This document shows, one piece after another, positions 1-7,183 of a stretch of 42,976 nt of DNA (the stretch's first letter is position 1; each line of letters opens with the position of its first letter). The stretch is from Butyrivibrio sp. GTDB taxonomy: Bacteria; Bacillota; Clostridia; Lachnospirales; Lachnospiraceae. The notes beneath the pieces are model-generated. The model did no database searches and was not told where the DNA came from. It was given only the letters and a program-made list of their open reading frames with translations. The DNA is taken from NCBI GenBank assembly GCA_017413105.1, contig JAFPVA010000298.1, forward strand, positions 1 to 42,976. Direction: 5' to 3'. The translations under genes were made by a program, and so were the position numbers.

Positions 1-231
1 AACAGTGATTCCAAGGCTCTCATCCATAGCCTTAACCATAGCTGCAACTGTTGTGAAACCTGTCATATATTTACCAGCACCCTCAGATACACCAAGGATT
101 ACTGGGGACTTGAGCTCTTCAGCTGTTAAAAGAACTGATTTTGTCCACTCCAGGTTGTTGATGTTGAACTGGCCAACTGCATAGTGGCCTTCTTTTGCTT
201 TTACAAGCATGTCTTTTGCGGATACTAACAT
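1..231 (-). CDS. fba: Fructose-bisphosphate aldolase, class II (5' part only)
   Basis: This is the N-terminal part, 77 codons, of a class II (zinc-dependent) fructose-1,6-bisphosphate aldolase; the rest runs off the left edge. The protein starts MLVSAKDMLVKAKEGHYAVG and continues with QFNINNLEW and a stretch ending SPVILGVSEGAGKY, the hallmark N-terminal region of the family (first strands and helices of the TIM barrel). The enzyme cleaves fructose-1,6-bisphosphate to dihydroxyacetone phosphate and glyceraldehyde-3-phosphate in glycolysis and acts in the reverse direction in gluconeogenesis; it is cytosolic. A GGGAG ribosome binding site lies 6 bases before the ATG. The catalytic and zinc ligands lie outside the window, so activity cannot be judged. 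Family assignment is secure from these residues. Confidence 0.93.
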   Translation of the reverse strand, partial: MLVSAKDMLVKAKEGHYAVGQFNINNLEWTKSVLLTAEELKSPVILGVSEGAGKYMTGFTTVAAMVKAMDESLGITV

Positions 232-282
232 TGTTTTTCTCCCTTACTTAACTTGTAGTATTGATAGTTAAATGATACATCC

Positions 283-311
283 ATTATATACTCGTTGCAG
301 GAAAAAATAAA
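283..311 (-). promoter_or_regulatory. Candidate promoter of fba
   Basis: On the minus strand a perfect TATAAT (283-288) lies about 50 bases before the fba start. The hexamer 17 bases further upstream is TTTATT (306-311), a weak match to TTGACA. The 99-base gap between the GH13 gene and fba shows no convincing terminator, so fba may also receive readthrough. Confidence 0.45.
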
Positions 312-330
312 GTTAATCAATTCACAATGT

Positions 331-2424
331 TCACGTAAAATCAAAGAAGTTGTCAGCCCAGAATTCTTCGGAAGATACTGCTTCGAAACTGTTGTATCTT
401 AGAACTATTCCGGATCTTCTGGAAAGGGTGAGGGTAAGCACTCCATCCTTTGCCCTTAAGGTTGCTCCATCAGTGATATATCCCACATTGTCAGAGGTGA
501 TAAGAGGATGAAGCTTGGCATCCATCGGTATTCCCGCAGGCCATACCTCAATCTCCCTTGTTACCTCAAAGTCATTGTTATTTATAACTATTATCGCTGC
601 CGCAGTTCTGTTGAACCTCGCATAGGCAATGAAGTTATACTCTGAATAAAGTTCCCGGATTGAACCGGTAACAAGCTCCGGACAGGATTTGTGGATCGCT
701 ATCATTTCTTTATGGAAAGCAATCATCTGCTTATCTTCATGTCCCCAAGGGTATGTTCTCCTGTTATCAGGATCTGTAAAGCCGCAGACTCCCGCCTCAT
801 CACCGTAATAAATTGTCGGAGCTCCCGGCCAGGTCATCTGGACCATAACCGCCTCTCTCATGACTGCCTTGTTGATTCCTGTCTCTGCTGACTGTGGCAT
901 CAGAGTTGAACTTCTTCCGACCTTTTGGGAAGTTCTTGTAAGGAATCTTGAATGATCATGGTTGGACAGCTCGTTCATGGCTGTATACTGCGAAGGCATG
1001 CTGAAATTCTCACCGCTGCAATAGATCATTGTGTCAAAAAACATTCTGGCATTGCCTTCCCGCTCGGGCATAAACTTATCGCTGTGCTTGTCCATACCTG
1101 TAAGGAACCAGGTCAGTGGCTCCATAAAGGCGTCATAGTTCATGACTGTATCCCATTCATCACCCTGAAGCCAGTCTCTTGAAGGACCGTACTGCTCTGC
1201 TAAAATGATTGCCTCGGGATTCGCCTTCTTGACTTCCTGCCTGAATCTTTTCCAGAAGTGATGGTTATAATCTGCGGAATGTCCCAGGTCTGCTGCCACA
1301 TCAAGGCGCCATCCGTCGACCTTATAGGGCGGTGAAACCCACTTTTTGCCGATGCCGATAATATAATCCTCAAGAGCCTTGGAACCCTCGTAATTGAGCT
1401 TGGGCAAGGTATCAAAGCCCCACCATCCATCATAGGTTCCGTTGCAGGGCCAGCTTCCGCCGTGGAAAAAAAAGAAATCGTGATATGGACTGTCCTCAGC
1501 CACATAAGCACCCTTTTCATAGCCCTTGCGGTTCTCGTAGATACGCTCTTTGTCCAGCCACTTATTAAAGGAACCGCAGTGGTTGAACACTCCGTCCAGG
1601 ATTACCCTGATGCCCCTCTTGTGGGCCTCCTCGACTACCTTTGCAAAAAGAGCATCGCTCTTTTCCAGGTTCTTTTTACTGGTCACTCTGCTGATATATT
1701 TGGATGCCTTGGAGTTGTCATTCTCATTATCCGGAAGCACTTCCCCATCATCCTCTTCTATCACGCCAAAGTGAGGATCTATATGGTCATAATCCTGAAT
1801 GTCATACTTGTGTGATGAAGGTGATACGAATATCGGGTTAAAATATATGGCATCAATTCCCAGATCCTGCAGGTAATCCAGCTTGTCCAGAACGCCCTGA
1901 AGATCTCCGCCATAGAACTCACCAAAATCAAACTGTGTATCCGGATACTGCTCCCAGTTATCCACATGGACACTCTTTCGTCCGTAATAACTGTATTCGC
2001 CTGTCACAACATCATTGCTCTTGTCACCGTTACAGAATCTGTCTACAAAAATCTGATACATCACGGCGCCCTTAGCCCAGTTTGGTGTTGAAAATCCCGG
2101 GAAAATCCTGAACTTCATACTATCCAGGACATCTCTTGAGCATCCTCTTTTATCATAGAAAAAGGTATTTCCGTCCTCGGTTCTGATCTCAAAATAATAA
2201 GCAATTGCTGTGGTACCGGTCTTTACTGAAGCATCGTAATAATCAAAATCCCCATCCTTCTCTGTAAGGGTCATCTTAATTCTGTCATTACCCCAGACCA
2301 GCGTAATCTCAGCCCTTTCATCCTTAAAGCATCTGAATCTTATCTGGGTCTTTCTATTTTTATCCGGTTCAGCCGGACGTAAGTAGTCCAGCGTCATATC
2401 ATGAAATAAAGCTTTAATTCTCAT
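331..2424 (-). CDS. GH13 alpha-glucan hydrolase, neopullulanase/cyclomaltodextrinase-like
   Basis: This 697-residue protein belongs to glycoside hydrolase family 13. Residues 1-110 look like a CBM34-type N-terminal beta domain, as in neopullulanases and cyclomaltodextrinases. The catalytic barrel follows, with the four conserved regions visible: DGVFNH (278-282), GWRLDVAAD with nucleophile Asp375, ILAEQYG with acid/base Glu410, and SNHDHSR with Asp490. There is no signal peptide, so it should act in the cytoplasm on imported maltodextrins or stored glycogen, cleaving alpha-1,4 and possibly alpha-1,6 bonds. A modest AGGAAT site precedes the ATG. A strong hairpin with a U-tract stands 9 bases before this site, so expression probably depends on readthrough or antitermination. 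The exact specificity (neopullulanase, alpha-amylase or amylopullulanase) cannot be read from the sequence. Confidence 0.9.
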   Translation of the reverse strand: MRIKALFHDMTLDYLRPAEPDKNRKTQIRFRCFKDERAEITLVWGNDRIKMTLTEKDGDFDYYDASVKTGTTAIAYYFEIRTEDGNTFFYDKRGCSRDVLDSMKFRIFPGFSTPNWAKGAVMYQIFVDRFCNGDKSNDVVTGEYSYYGRKSVHVDNWEQYPDTQFDFGEFYGGDLQGVLDKLDYLQDLGIDAIYFNPIFVSPSSHKYDIQDYDHIDPHFGVIEEDDGEVLPDNENDNSKASKYISRVTSKKNLEKSDALFAKVVEEAHKRGIRVILDGVFNHCGSFNKWLDKERIYENRKGYEKGAYVAEDSPYHDFFFFHGGSWPCNGTYDGWWGFDTLPKLNYEGSKALEDYIIGIGKKWVSPPYKVDGWRLDVAADLGHSADYNHHFWKRFRQEVKKANPEAIILAEQYGPSRDWLQGDEWDTVMNYDAFMEPLTWFLTGMDKHSDKFMPEREGNARMFFDTMIYCSGENFSMPSQYTAMNELSNHDHSRFLTRTSQKVGRSSTLMPQSAETGINKAVMREAVMVQMTWPGAPTIYYGDEAGVCGFTDPDNRRTYPWGHEDKQMIAFHKEMIAIHKSCPELVTGSIRELYSEYNFIAYARFNRTAAAIIVINNNDFEVTREIEVWPAGIPMDAKLHPLITSDNVGYITDGATLRAKDGVLTLTLSRRSGIVLRYNSFEAVSSEEFWADNFFDFT

Positions 2425-2444
2425 AAATAATTCCTATAACATGC

Positions 2445-2472
2445 AAAAAAGACAGCGTGTGCTGTCTTTTTT
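2445..2472 (-). terminator. Intrinsic terminator downstream of ftsH, in the GH13 leader
   Basis: A perfect 6-bp GACAGC/GCTGTC stem with a four-base loop is flanked by six A and six T residues, so it can terminate in both directions. It is the first strong terminator after ftsH, about 160 bases past its stop. It is also only 9 bases upstream of the GH13 ribosome binding site, so any promoter for GH13 farther upstream must read through it. Confidence 0.8.
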
Positions 2473-2538
2473 AGAGAAGGTATTTCTTTCTTATGGGGTA
2501 TAGCAAAAAACTATATAATGTATTGGGGGGTTACGCAT

Positions 2539-2544
2539 ATTATA
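2539..2544 (-). promoter_or_regulatory. Candidate -10 box for the GH13 leader
   Basis: A perfect TATAAT in the context TTAGTATAATATG lies about 65 bases upstream of the leader hairpin. There is no good -35 at 16-18 bases (TTTACG sits 20 bases upstream). A TTGACA at 2590-2595 has no matching -10. If this is the promoter, its transcript would carry the hairpin at 2445-2472. Confidence 0.35.
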
Positions 2545-2629
2545 CTAACACCCGCCTGCACCCGCGTAAAGACTAATACTTCACAAATTTGTCAAAAACA
2601 GCTATATGTTTTTGTGCATATTTAACAAT

Positions 2630-4489
2630 TTAAATTTCTACCTCTACCTCAGTGATGATGTCATGACCTTCAAAGAGAGCCTCGAACTCCTCTCTTCCAA
2701 TCTTTTCCTTCTCGATAAGAAGGTTGGCACTGCTGTGGAGAATGTCCTCGTACTGAAGGATAATCTCCTTGGCCTTCTTGTAGCACTTGTCGATGATGAT
2801 CTTAACTTCCTTGTCAATCTCACCGGCCATGTACTCACTGTGCTTCTTGGAATGAGAGATATCGTATCCGATGAATACGTCCTCTTCATTCTCGTCATAA
2901 TTGATCACGCCGATATTATCTGACATACCGTATTTGGTAACCATATTTCTGGCTTCCTGAGTAGCCTTTTTAATATCGCTGGAAGCTCCTGTTGTGATGT
3001 CACCAAAGATGATCTCCTCGGCGATACGGCCTCCAAGAGAAACCATGATATCCTCTATCATGCGCTTCTTGGTGATGAACATCTCATCCTTCTCGGGAAG
3101 AGGCATTGTGTAGCCTGCTGCCCCAAGACCTGTAGGTATTATAGATATAGTATGAACAGGGCCAACTTCAGGAAGGACATGGAACAAAATGGCATGTCCT
3201 GTCTCGTGGTAAGCCGTGATTTTCTTTTCCTTGTCGGAAATAATCCTGCTGTGCTTCTCAGTTCCGATACCAACCTGGATAAAGGCCTTGTTGATGTCTT
3301 CCTGAACAATAACCTGTCTGTTATCAACTGCCGCATTTATGGCAGATTCATTTAGGAGATTCTCAAGGTCAGCTCCGGTAAAGCCTGCTGTGGTCTGCGC
3401 CACCTGCTTTAAGTTAACATTGTCGGAAAGTGGCTTATTCCTTGCATGAACCTTAAGGATTTCTTCTCTTCCGCCAACGTCAGGTCGTGAAACAGTTATC
3501 TTTCTGTCAAAACGGCCCGGTCTCATGATGGCAGGATCAAGGATATCAACCCTGTTTGTTGCAGCCATAACGATGATTCCCTCGTTTACGCCAAAGCCGT
3601 CCATCTCAACAAGCATCTGGTTAAGGGTCTGCTCTCTCTCGTCATGTCCACCGCCCATACCGGTTCCTCGCCTTCTGGCTACGGCATCTATCTCGTCAAT
3701 GAACACAATACACGGTGAGTTCTTTTTTGCCTCAGCAAAGAGATCTCTTACTCTTGAAGCGCCGACACCAACAAACATCTCAACAAAGTCAGAACCGGAG
3801 ATCGTAAAGAACGGAACTCCTGCTTCACCCGCAACTGCTCTTGCCAGCAAAGTCTTACCTGTTCCCGGAGCTCCTTCAAGAAGAACTCCCTTAGGGATTC
3901 TTGCTCCAACCTTTGTAAATTTTCCGGGATCCTTCAAAAACTCAATGATCTCAGCAAGCTGCTCTTTCTCTTCCTTAAGTCCTGCAACATCGTCCAGCTT
4001 GACCTTATTGTCTTCGCTGGTGGACATCCTGGCTCTGCTCTTTCCAAAATTCATCATTTTGGTATTGCCGCCTGCTCCGGCCTGCATATTGGTCATCATG
4101 GTAAAGAAAAATACCATGACTACAAGTCCCACAATGATCGGTACGATTCCGTTTATAAGGATATTTTCCGACGGAATATCTTTTACCTCTACATTAACGC
4201 CTTTTTCTGTCAAAAGAGCTTCCACAGCAGTAACATCTGTTGTATAGAAGACTACATCATCTTTGCCTTCGTAAAATGAAACTCTGACAGCTCCTGTTGG
4301 TGTCTCAGCATTTGGCATGATAACGACATTTCTTACCTTGCCTGCATCTGCATCACTCTGAAGCATCGATACACTGTAGGAATTGGTATTCGATGAAAAG
4401 AAACTGCTGCCATATTCCAAAACAACCACAAATACCAGAAGAATCAGCGCAAAAATAAAGATAGAATTAAAATTTCTGGTCTTATTCAA
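2630..4489 (-). CDS. ftsH: ATP-dependent zinc metalloprotease FtsH
   Basis: This 619-residue membrane AAA+ protease degrades misfolded membrane proteins and short-lived regulators as a hexamer in the cytoplasmic membrane. A first transmembrane segment lies at about 8-26, an extracytoplasmic FtsH domain at 30-110 and a second transmembrane segment at about 112-131. The AAA module shows Walker A GAPGTGKT (206-213), Walker B VFIDEID (262-268) and an SRH with RPGRFDRK. The peptidase has zinc motif HETGH (428-432) and the third ligand Asp505 in ASSDIKKA. It is the last gene of the operon, 33 bases after hpt. The start codon is TTG, preceded by two G-rich stretches (AAGGGGG, then AGGGG very close to the start); no ATG or GTG lies before the first membrane segment. 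The hpt-ftsH pairing is common in Firmicutes. Confidence 0.97.
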   Translation of the reverse strand: MNKTRNFNSIFIFALILLVFVVVLEYGSSFFSSNTNSYSVSMLQSDADAGKVRNVVIMPNAETPTGAVRVSFYEGKDDVVFYTTDVTAVEALLTEKGVNVEVKDIPSENILINGIVPIIVGLVVMVFFFTMMTNMQAGAGGNTKMMNFGKSRARMSTSEDNKVKLDDVAGLKEEKEQLAEIIEFLKDPGKFTKVGARIPKGVLLEGAPGTGKTLLARAVAGEAGVPFFTISGSDFVEMFVGVGASRVRDLFAEAKKNSPCIVFIDEIDAVARRRGTGMGGGHDEREQTLNQMLVEMDGFGVNEGIIVMAATNRVDILDPAIMRPGRFDRKITVSRPDVGGREEILKVHARNKPLSDNVNLKQVAQTTAGFTGADLENLLNESAINAAVDNRQVIVQEDINKAFIQVGIGTEKHSRIISDKEKKITAYHETGHAILFHVLPEVGPVHTISIIPTGLGAAGYTMPLPEKDEMFITKKRMIEDIMVSLGGRIAEEIIFGDITTGASSDIKKATQEARNMVTKYGMSDNIGVINYDENEEDVFIGYDISHSKKHSEYMAGEIDKEVKIIIDKCYKKAKEIILQYEDILHSSANLLIEKEKIGREEFEALFEGHDIITEVEVEI

Positions 4490-4522
4490 CTTCCCCTTTA
4501 CCCCCTTTAAGGTAAATCATAA

Positions 4523-5047
4523 TTAATTAAACTCAACAACTCCAATATAAGGAAGATTACGATATCTCTGATCATAGTCGAGACCGTAACCAACTACAAA
4601 TTCATCAGGAATCTCAAAACCTGTATAGTCAACCTTTACATCAGTAACTCTTCTCTCAGGCTTGTCAAGGAGAGTGCAAAGCTTGATGCTGGCAGGTCCT
4701 CTGTCTCCAAGCATCTTGATAAGATATGAAAGTGTTCTTCCGGAGTCAACGATATCCTCAACGATAAGAACATCTCTGTCCTTCAAAGGTTCATCAAGAT
4801 CCTTGACGATCTTAACTACTCCGCTGGACTTAGTAGAGCTGCCGTAACTTGATGCAGACATGAAGTCCATAGTTACAGGTACAGTGATGCGCTTTGCAAG
4901 CTCACACATAAAGAAGACACCGCCTTTGAGCACACATACCAGGTGAACGGACTTGCCCTGATAATCTCTGCTTATCATATCTCCGAGTTCCTGGATCCTC
5001 TTGTCAACTTCATCTTCCTTAAGTAATACGCGAACTGATTCAGCCAT
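4523..5047 (-). CDS. hpt: Hypoxanthine phosphoribosyltransferase
   Basis: This 174-residue cytosolic enzyme transfers phosphoribose from PRPP to hypoxanthine or guanine in purine salvage. The PRPP-binding motif VLIVEDIVDSGRT is plain in the middle of the protein, and the C-terminal YNLPYIGV-like region (here YRNLPYIGVVEF) is typical. An open reading frame starting 15 bases earlier at 5062 exists, but its first codons contain the GGAGG ribosome binding site, so the ATG at 5047 is the real start. The gene overlaps the end of tilS by 8 bases, which suggests translational coupling. The tilS-hpt-ftsH order is a classical Firmicute arrangement. Confidence 0.96.
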   Translation of the reverse strand: MAESVRVLLKEDEVDKRIQELGDMISRDYQGKSVHLVCVLKGGVFFMCELAKRITVPVTMDFMSASSYGSSTKSSGVVKIVKDLDEPLKDRDVLIVEDIVDSGRTLSYLIKMLGDRGPASIKLCTLLDKPERRVTDVKVDYTGFEIPDEFVVGYGLDYDQRYRNLPYIGVVEFN

Positions 5048-6467
5048 TAATATTTCCTCCATTATGAATATTTATCGCCAAAATTTTATTGGTGGTCTCA
5101 CTTATCTTATAGGCCCCGCTCATCCTAAAACCCGGAACCCATATAACACTATCCCCTTCAGCCAAAAGATACATCTCATCACGCTTTGACTTTGGAATCT
5201 TTTCATCGGTCATGAGCTTGTTTATCTTTTTCCTGCAAAGCCCGTCTTTTGTCTCAATAAGAATATAGTCTTCGGGCCTGCGTTTTCTGAAAATAGCTCC
5301 TTGTATTCTATCATAATCAAACCATTTAGTATACGCAGAAGTTGGAAATAGTTTCCCAACATTATATTGTAAAACCTCAAGGTATGCCACTCCCAGATCC
5401 GGTATTTCCAGCTCTTTTTTGTCCCCAATCCCCATAAACTGTGGGACGGGATATTCTTTATTATTTTTCCGTGAATTTTTTGTGTCCTTTTTAAAAAGAA
5501 GGAGTTCGTCATAGCTTCTCTCTGCACAAAGAGAGTACGGAAGATCCAAAAAAGCACTGCCGCTGCTTTCCTCGCAGATATCAAGGATAGCCCTGACATG
5601 AGCTGCGCTGATATCCTTCCTGCTGGGAGTGAGCTTTTCGAAACAAAGAAGGATAATGTCCGCTTTCACAATGTTCTTAAGAGGCCTGAAACCTTTAAGG
5701 TCTATCCTTATCTTTTCCCCGGAAATCTCGGAAATAGTCTCAAAAATCTCTGCAGCGTCCCCTCTTATATATTCATCTGCTGCGGAAAACTCCTCTGCGG
5801 CTCTGCAGAGATGGCTTACCGACTCAGAATTGATCTCTTTTTCCATTGCCGGAATAATGAGATTTCTTATAATGTTCCGGGTATGTGTGTTTTCATCGTT
5901 GGTAGCATCGTGACAATAATCCTGTCCCTGATCCTTTAAATAGTCCTCGATTTCCTTCCTGCTGACGCACAGAAGCGGACGTATAACGTTATCCCTTGAA
6001 GGCCTTATACTCCCGCCGCCATGAATTCCGGAGCCCCTTAGAAGATTCATGATAAGCGTCTCTGCCACATCGTTCTGATGATGGGCGATAGCTATGTAAT
6101 CAGCAGCCTCTTCCCTGGCAATCCTGGAAAACTCCTGATATCTTGCCTTGCGCCCCGCTTCCTCCTCCGTGAGTTTAAGCTCCCTGGAAAGAGCAGGGAT
6201 ATCTTTCTCTATAAGAAAAAAAGGTACATCAAGCCTGTCACAGAGTTCTTGCGAAAAGATGGCATCTTCTCCCGCTTCTGCCCGTATCCCGTGATTAACA
6301 TGAACAGCAATAAGCTTTATTCCTAAAAGAGCCTTTAAACTATCAAGAACCAGCAAAAGAGCGGTAGAGTCCGCACCGCCGGAAAGACCCACCAGCACAG
6401 TACTCCCGCTTTTTATCAGCTTTTTTTCCACTATGAAGTTGTAAATTCTGCTCTCAAAGCTGTTCAT
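5040..6467 (-). CDS. tilS: tRNA(Ile)-lysidine synthetase
   Basis: This 475-residue enzyme attaches lysine to C34 of the CAU-anticodon isoleucine tRNA, so that AUA is read as isoleucine. The N-terminal N-type ATP pyrophosphatase domain shows the PP-loop SGGADST (29-35) and the downstream HVNHG and HHQNDVAET motifs. The middle and the C-terminal region (about 370-465, with FRKRRPEDYI and VPGFRMSG) match the TilS substrate-binding and C-terminal domains. It is essential in almost all bacteria. A GAGAG site precedes the ATG. A hairpin (6488-6527) lies in the gap after divIC. The protein has the normal length for the family. Confidence 0.95.
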   Translation of the reverse strand: MNSFESRIYNFIVEKKLIKSGSTVLVGLSGGADSTALLLVLDSLKALLGIKLIAVHVNHGIRAEAGEDAIFSQELCDRLDVPFFLIEKDIPALSRELKLTEEEAGRKARYQEFSRIAREEAADYIAIAHHQNDVAETLIMNLLRGSGIHGGGSIRPSRDNVIRPLLCVSRKEIEDYLKDQGQDYCHDATNDENTHTRNIIRNLIIPAMEKEINSESVSHLCRAAEEFSAADEYIRGDAAEIFETISEISGEKIRIDLKGFRPLKNIVKADIILLCFEKLTPSRKDISAAHVRAILDICEESSGSAFLDLPYSLCAERSYDELLLFKKDTKNSRKNNKEYPVPQFMGIGDKKELEIPDLGVAYLEVLQYNVGKLFPTSAYTKWFDYDRIQGAIFRKRRPEDYILIETKDGLCRKKINKLMTDEKIPKSKRDEMYLLAEGDSVIWVPGFRMSGAYKISETTNKILAINIHNGGNING

Positions 6468-6487
6468 TGTGTTCTCTCAAAAATCAA

Positions 6488-6527
6488 AGCGCAGACCCAT
6501 ACGTTTCCTCGTAACGATGCCTGCGCT
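6488..6527 (-). other. Hairpin between divIC and tilS
   Basis: On the minus strand AGCGCAG pairs with CTGCGCT (7 bp) around an inner CGTT/AACG stem, and the sequence then runs into TTGATTTTTG before the tilS ribosome binding site. It could be a weak terminator or an mRNA-processing or stability element inside the operon. Confidence 0.45.
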
Positions 6528-6545
6528 CAAATTAATCAAATGTAA

Positions 6546-6854
6546 TCATTTGCTGTCATTTTTAAAGATGATCTCCCCGGGATATACTAATCCCAGCTTG
6601 TCCCTTGCTGTATCTTCTATGTATTTACGCGTCTGTGTATATTTCTCGAATTCGGCAATCTCTTCGCTTCGAAGCTGCTCCGACTCTATCTGTGATGTGA
6701 TAGCAGCCTCTTTTTCCTGATATTCATGGACCTTCTTCATGAGACCAACGCTCTTGATGGAAACCACTGTTACCAGGATCAATACAACTACGCTGGCCCA
6801 TAAAATGCCTGCCTTATTCTCACGACGCCTTTTGTAGCGTGCCTTGCCAGCCAT
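6546..6854 (-). CDS. divIC: Septum formation initiator protein, DivIC/FtsB family
   Basis: This 102-residue bitopic membrane protein is part of the divisome, where DivIC/FtsB pairs with FtsL and DivIB/FtsQ to activate septal peptidoglycan synthesis. A short basic cytoplasmic tail (KARYKRRRENK), one membrane segment at about 17-35, a coiled coil at about 37-72 and a C-terminal DKLGLVYPGE-type motif are visible, which fits the family in size and layout. A GAGGT site precedes the ATG. It follows rqcP directly; in spore formers yabP and yabQ stand between these two genes. A candidate promoter (6892-6921) may drive divIC-tilS-hpt-ftsH separately. Confidence 0.9.
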   Translation of the reverse strand: MAGKARYKRRRENKAGILWASVVVLILVTVVSIKSVGLMKKVHEYQEKEAAITSQIESEQLRSEEIAEFEKYTQTRKYIEDTARDKLGLVYPGEIIFKNDSK

Positions 6855-6891
6855 AATATGTACCTCACATATTTAGATTTATCTAAAATTA

Positions 6892-6921
6892 ATTCTAATA
6901 CAGCACTTGTGGAAGTGTCAA
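6892..6921 (-). promoter_or_regulatory. Internal promoter upstream of divIC
   Basis: On the minus strand a perfect TTGACA (6916-6921) and TAGAAT (6892-6897) are separated by 18 bases. The spacer contains the small inverted repeat CACTTCCACAAGTG. It lies in the 86-base gap between rqcP and divIC and would start the divIC-tilS-hpt-ftsH part of the operon. Confidence 0.65.
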
Positions 6922-6932
6922 ACAAAAGCCCC

Positions 6933-6945
6933 GTTACTGTTCAGA
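6933..6945 (+). repeat. Fragment of the GTTACTGTTCAGA dispersed repeat
   Basis: These 13 bases are identical to the end of the two longer repeats at 26171-26215 and 29252-29295, in the opposite orientation. The TGA stop codon of rqcP (complement of 6941-6943) lies inside it. A match this short could be chance, but its position at a gene end fits the other copies. Confidence 0.4.
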
Positions 6946-7180
6946 TATATTTATAAAGCTGCGTCACGTCCTCTTTGTGGATAGTCTCCTGAACATCTAA
7001 AACCTCCACGCTTACGTCCTTGTTTCCAAAGCCGATGGTGATCTTGTCTCCAACCTTTACCTCGGTCGAAGCCTTGGCAGGCTTGCCATTGATTGACACC
7101 CTGCCTGCGTCACAGGCCTCATTGGCCACAGTGCGCCTCTTTATAAGTCTTGTTACCTTTAAATACTTGTCTAATCTCAT
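6941..7180 (-). CDS. rqcP: S4-domain RNA-binding protein, RqcP/YabO type
   Basis: This 79-residue protein is a single S4 RNA-binding domain: MRLDKYLKVTRLIKRRTVA at the start, then the GRVSINGKPAKAS core. In Bacillus the ortholog RqcP (YabO) binds the stalled large ribosomal subunit with RqcH and helps poly-alanine tailing in ribosome quality control. The location just upstream of divIC matches the yabO position in Firmicute genomes and supports the assignment over a generic Hsp15-like protein. It starts 3 bases after the PEGA gene ends, so the two are cotranscribed. Its TGA stop is supplied by a dispersed-repeat fragment. Confidence 0.88.
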   Translation of the reverse strand: MRLDKYLKVTRLIKRRTVANEACDAGRVSINGKPAKASTEVKVGDKITIGFGNKDVSVEVLDVQETIHKEDVTQLYKYI

Positions 7181-7183
7181 ACC

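Noticed and set aside
3525-4247. Open frame of 240 codons on the plus strand across ftsH
   Set aside because: It is the antisense of well conserved ftsH codons, has no ribosome binding site, and its composition (Ser/Pro/Thr-rich) is typical of shadow frames.
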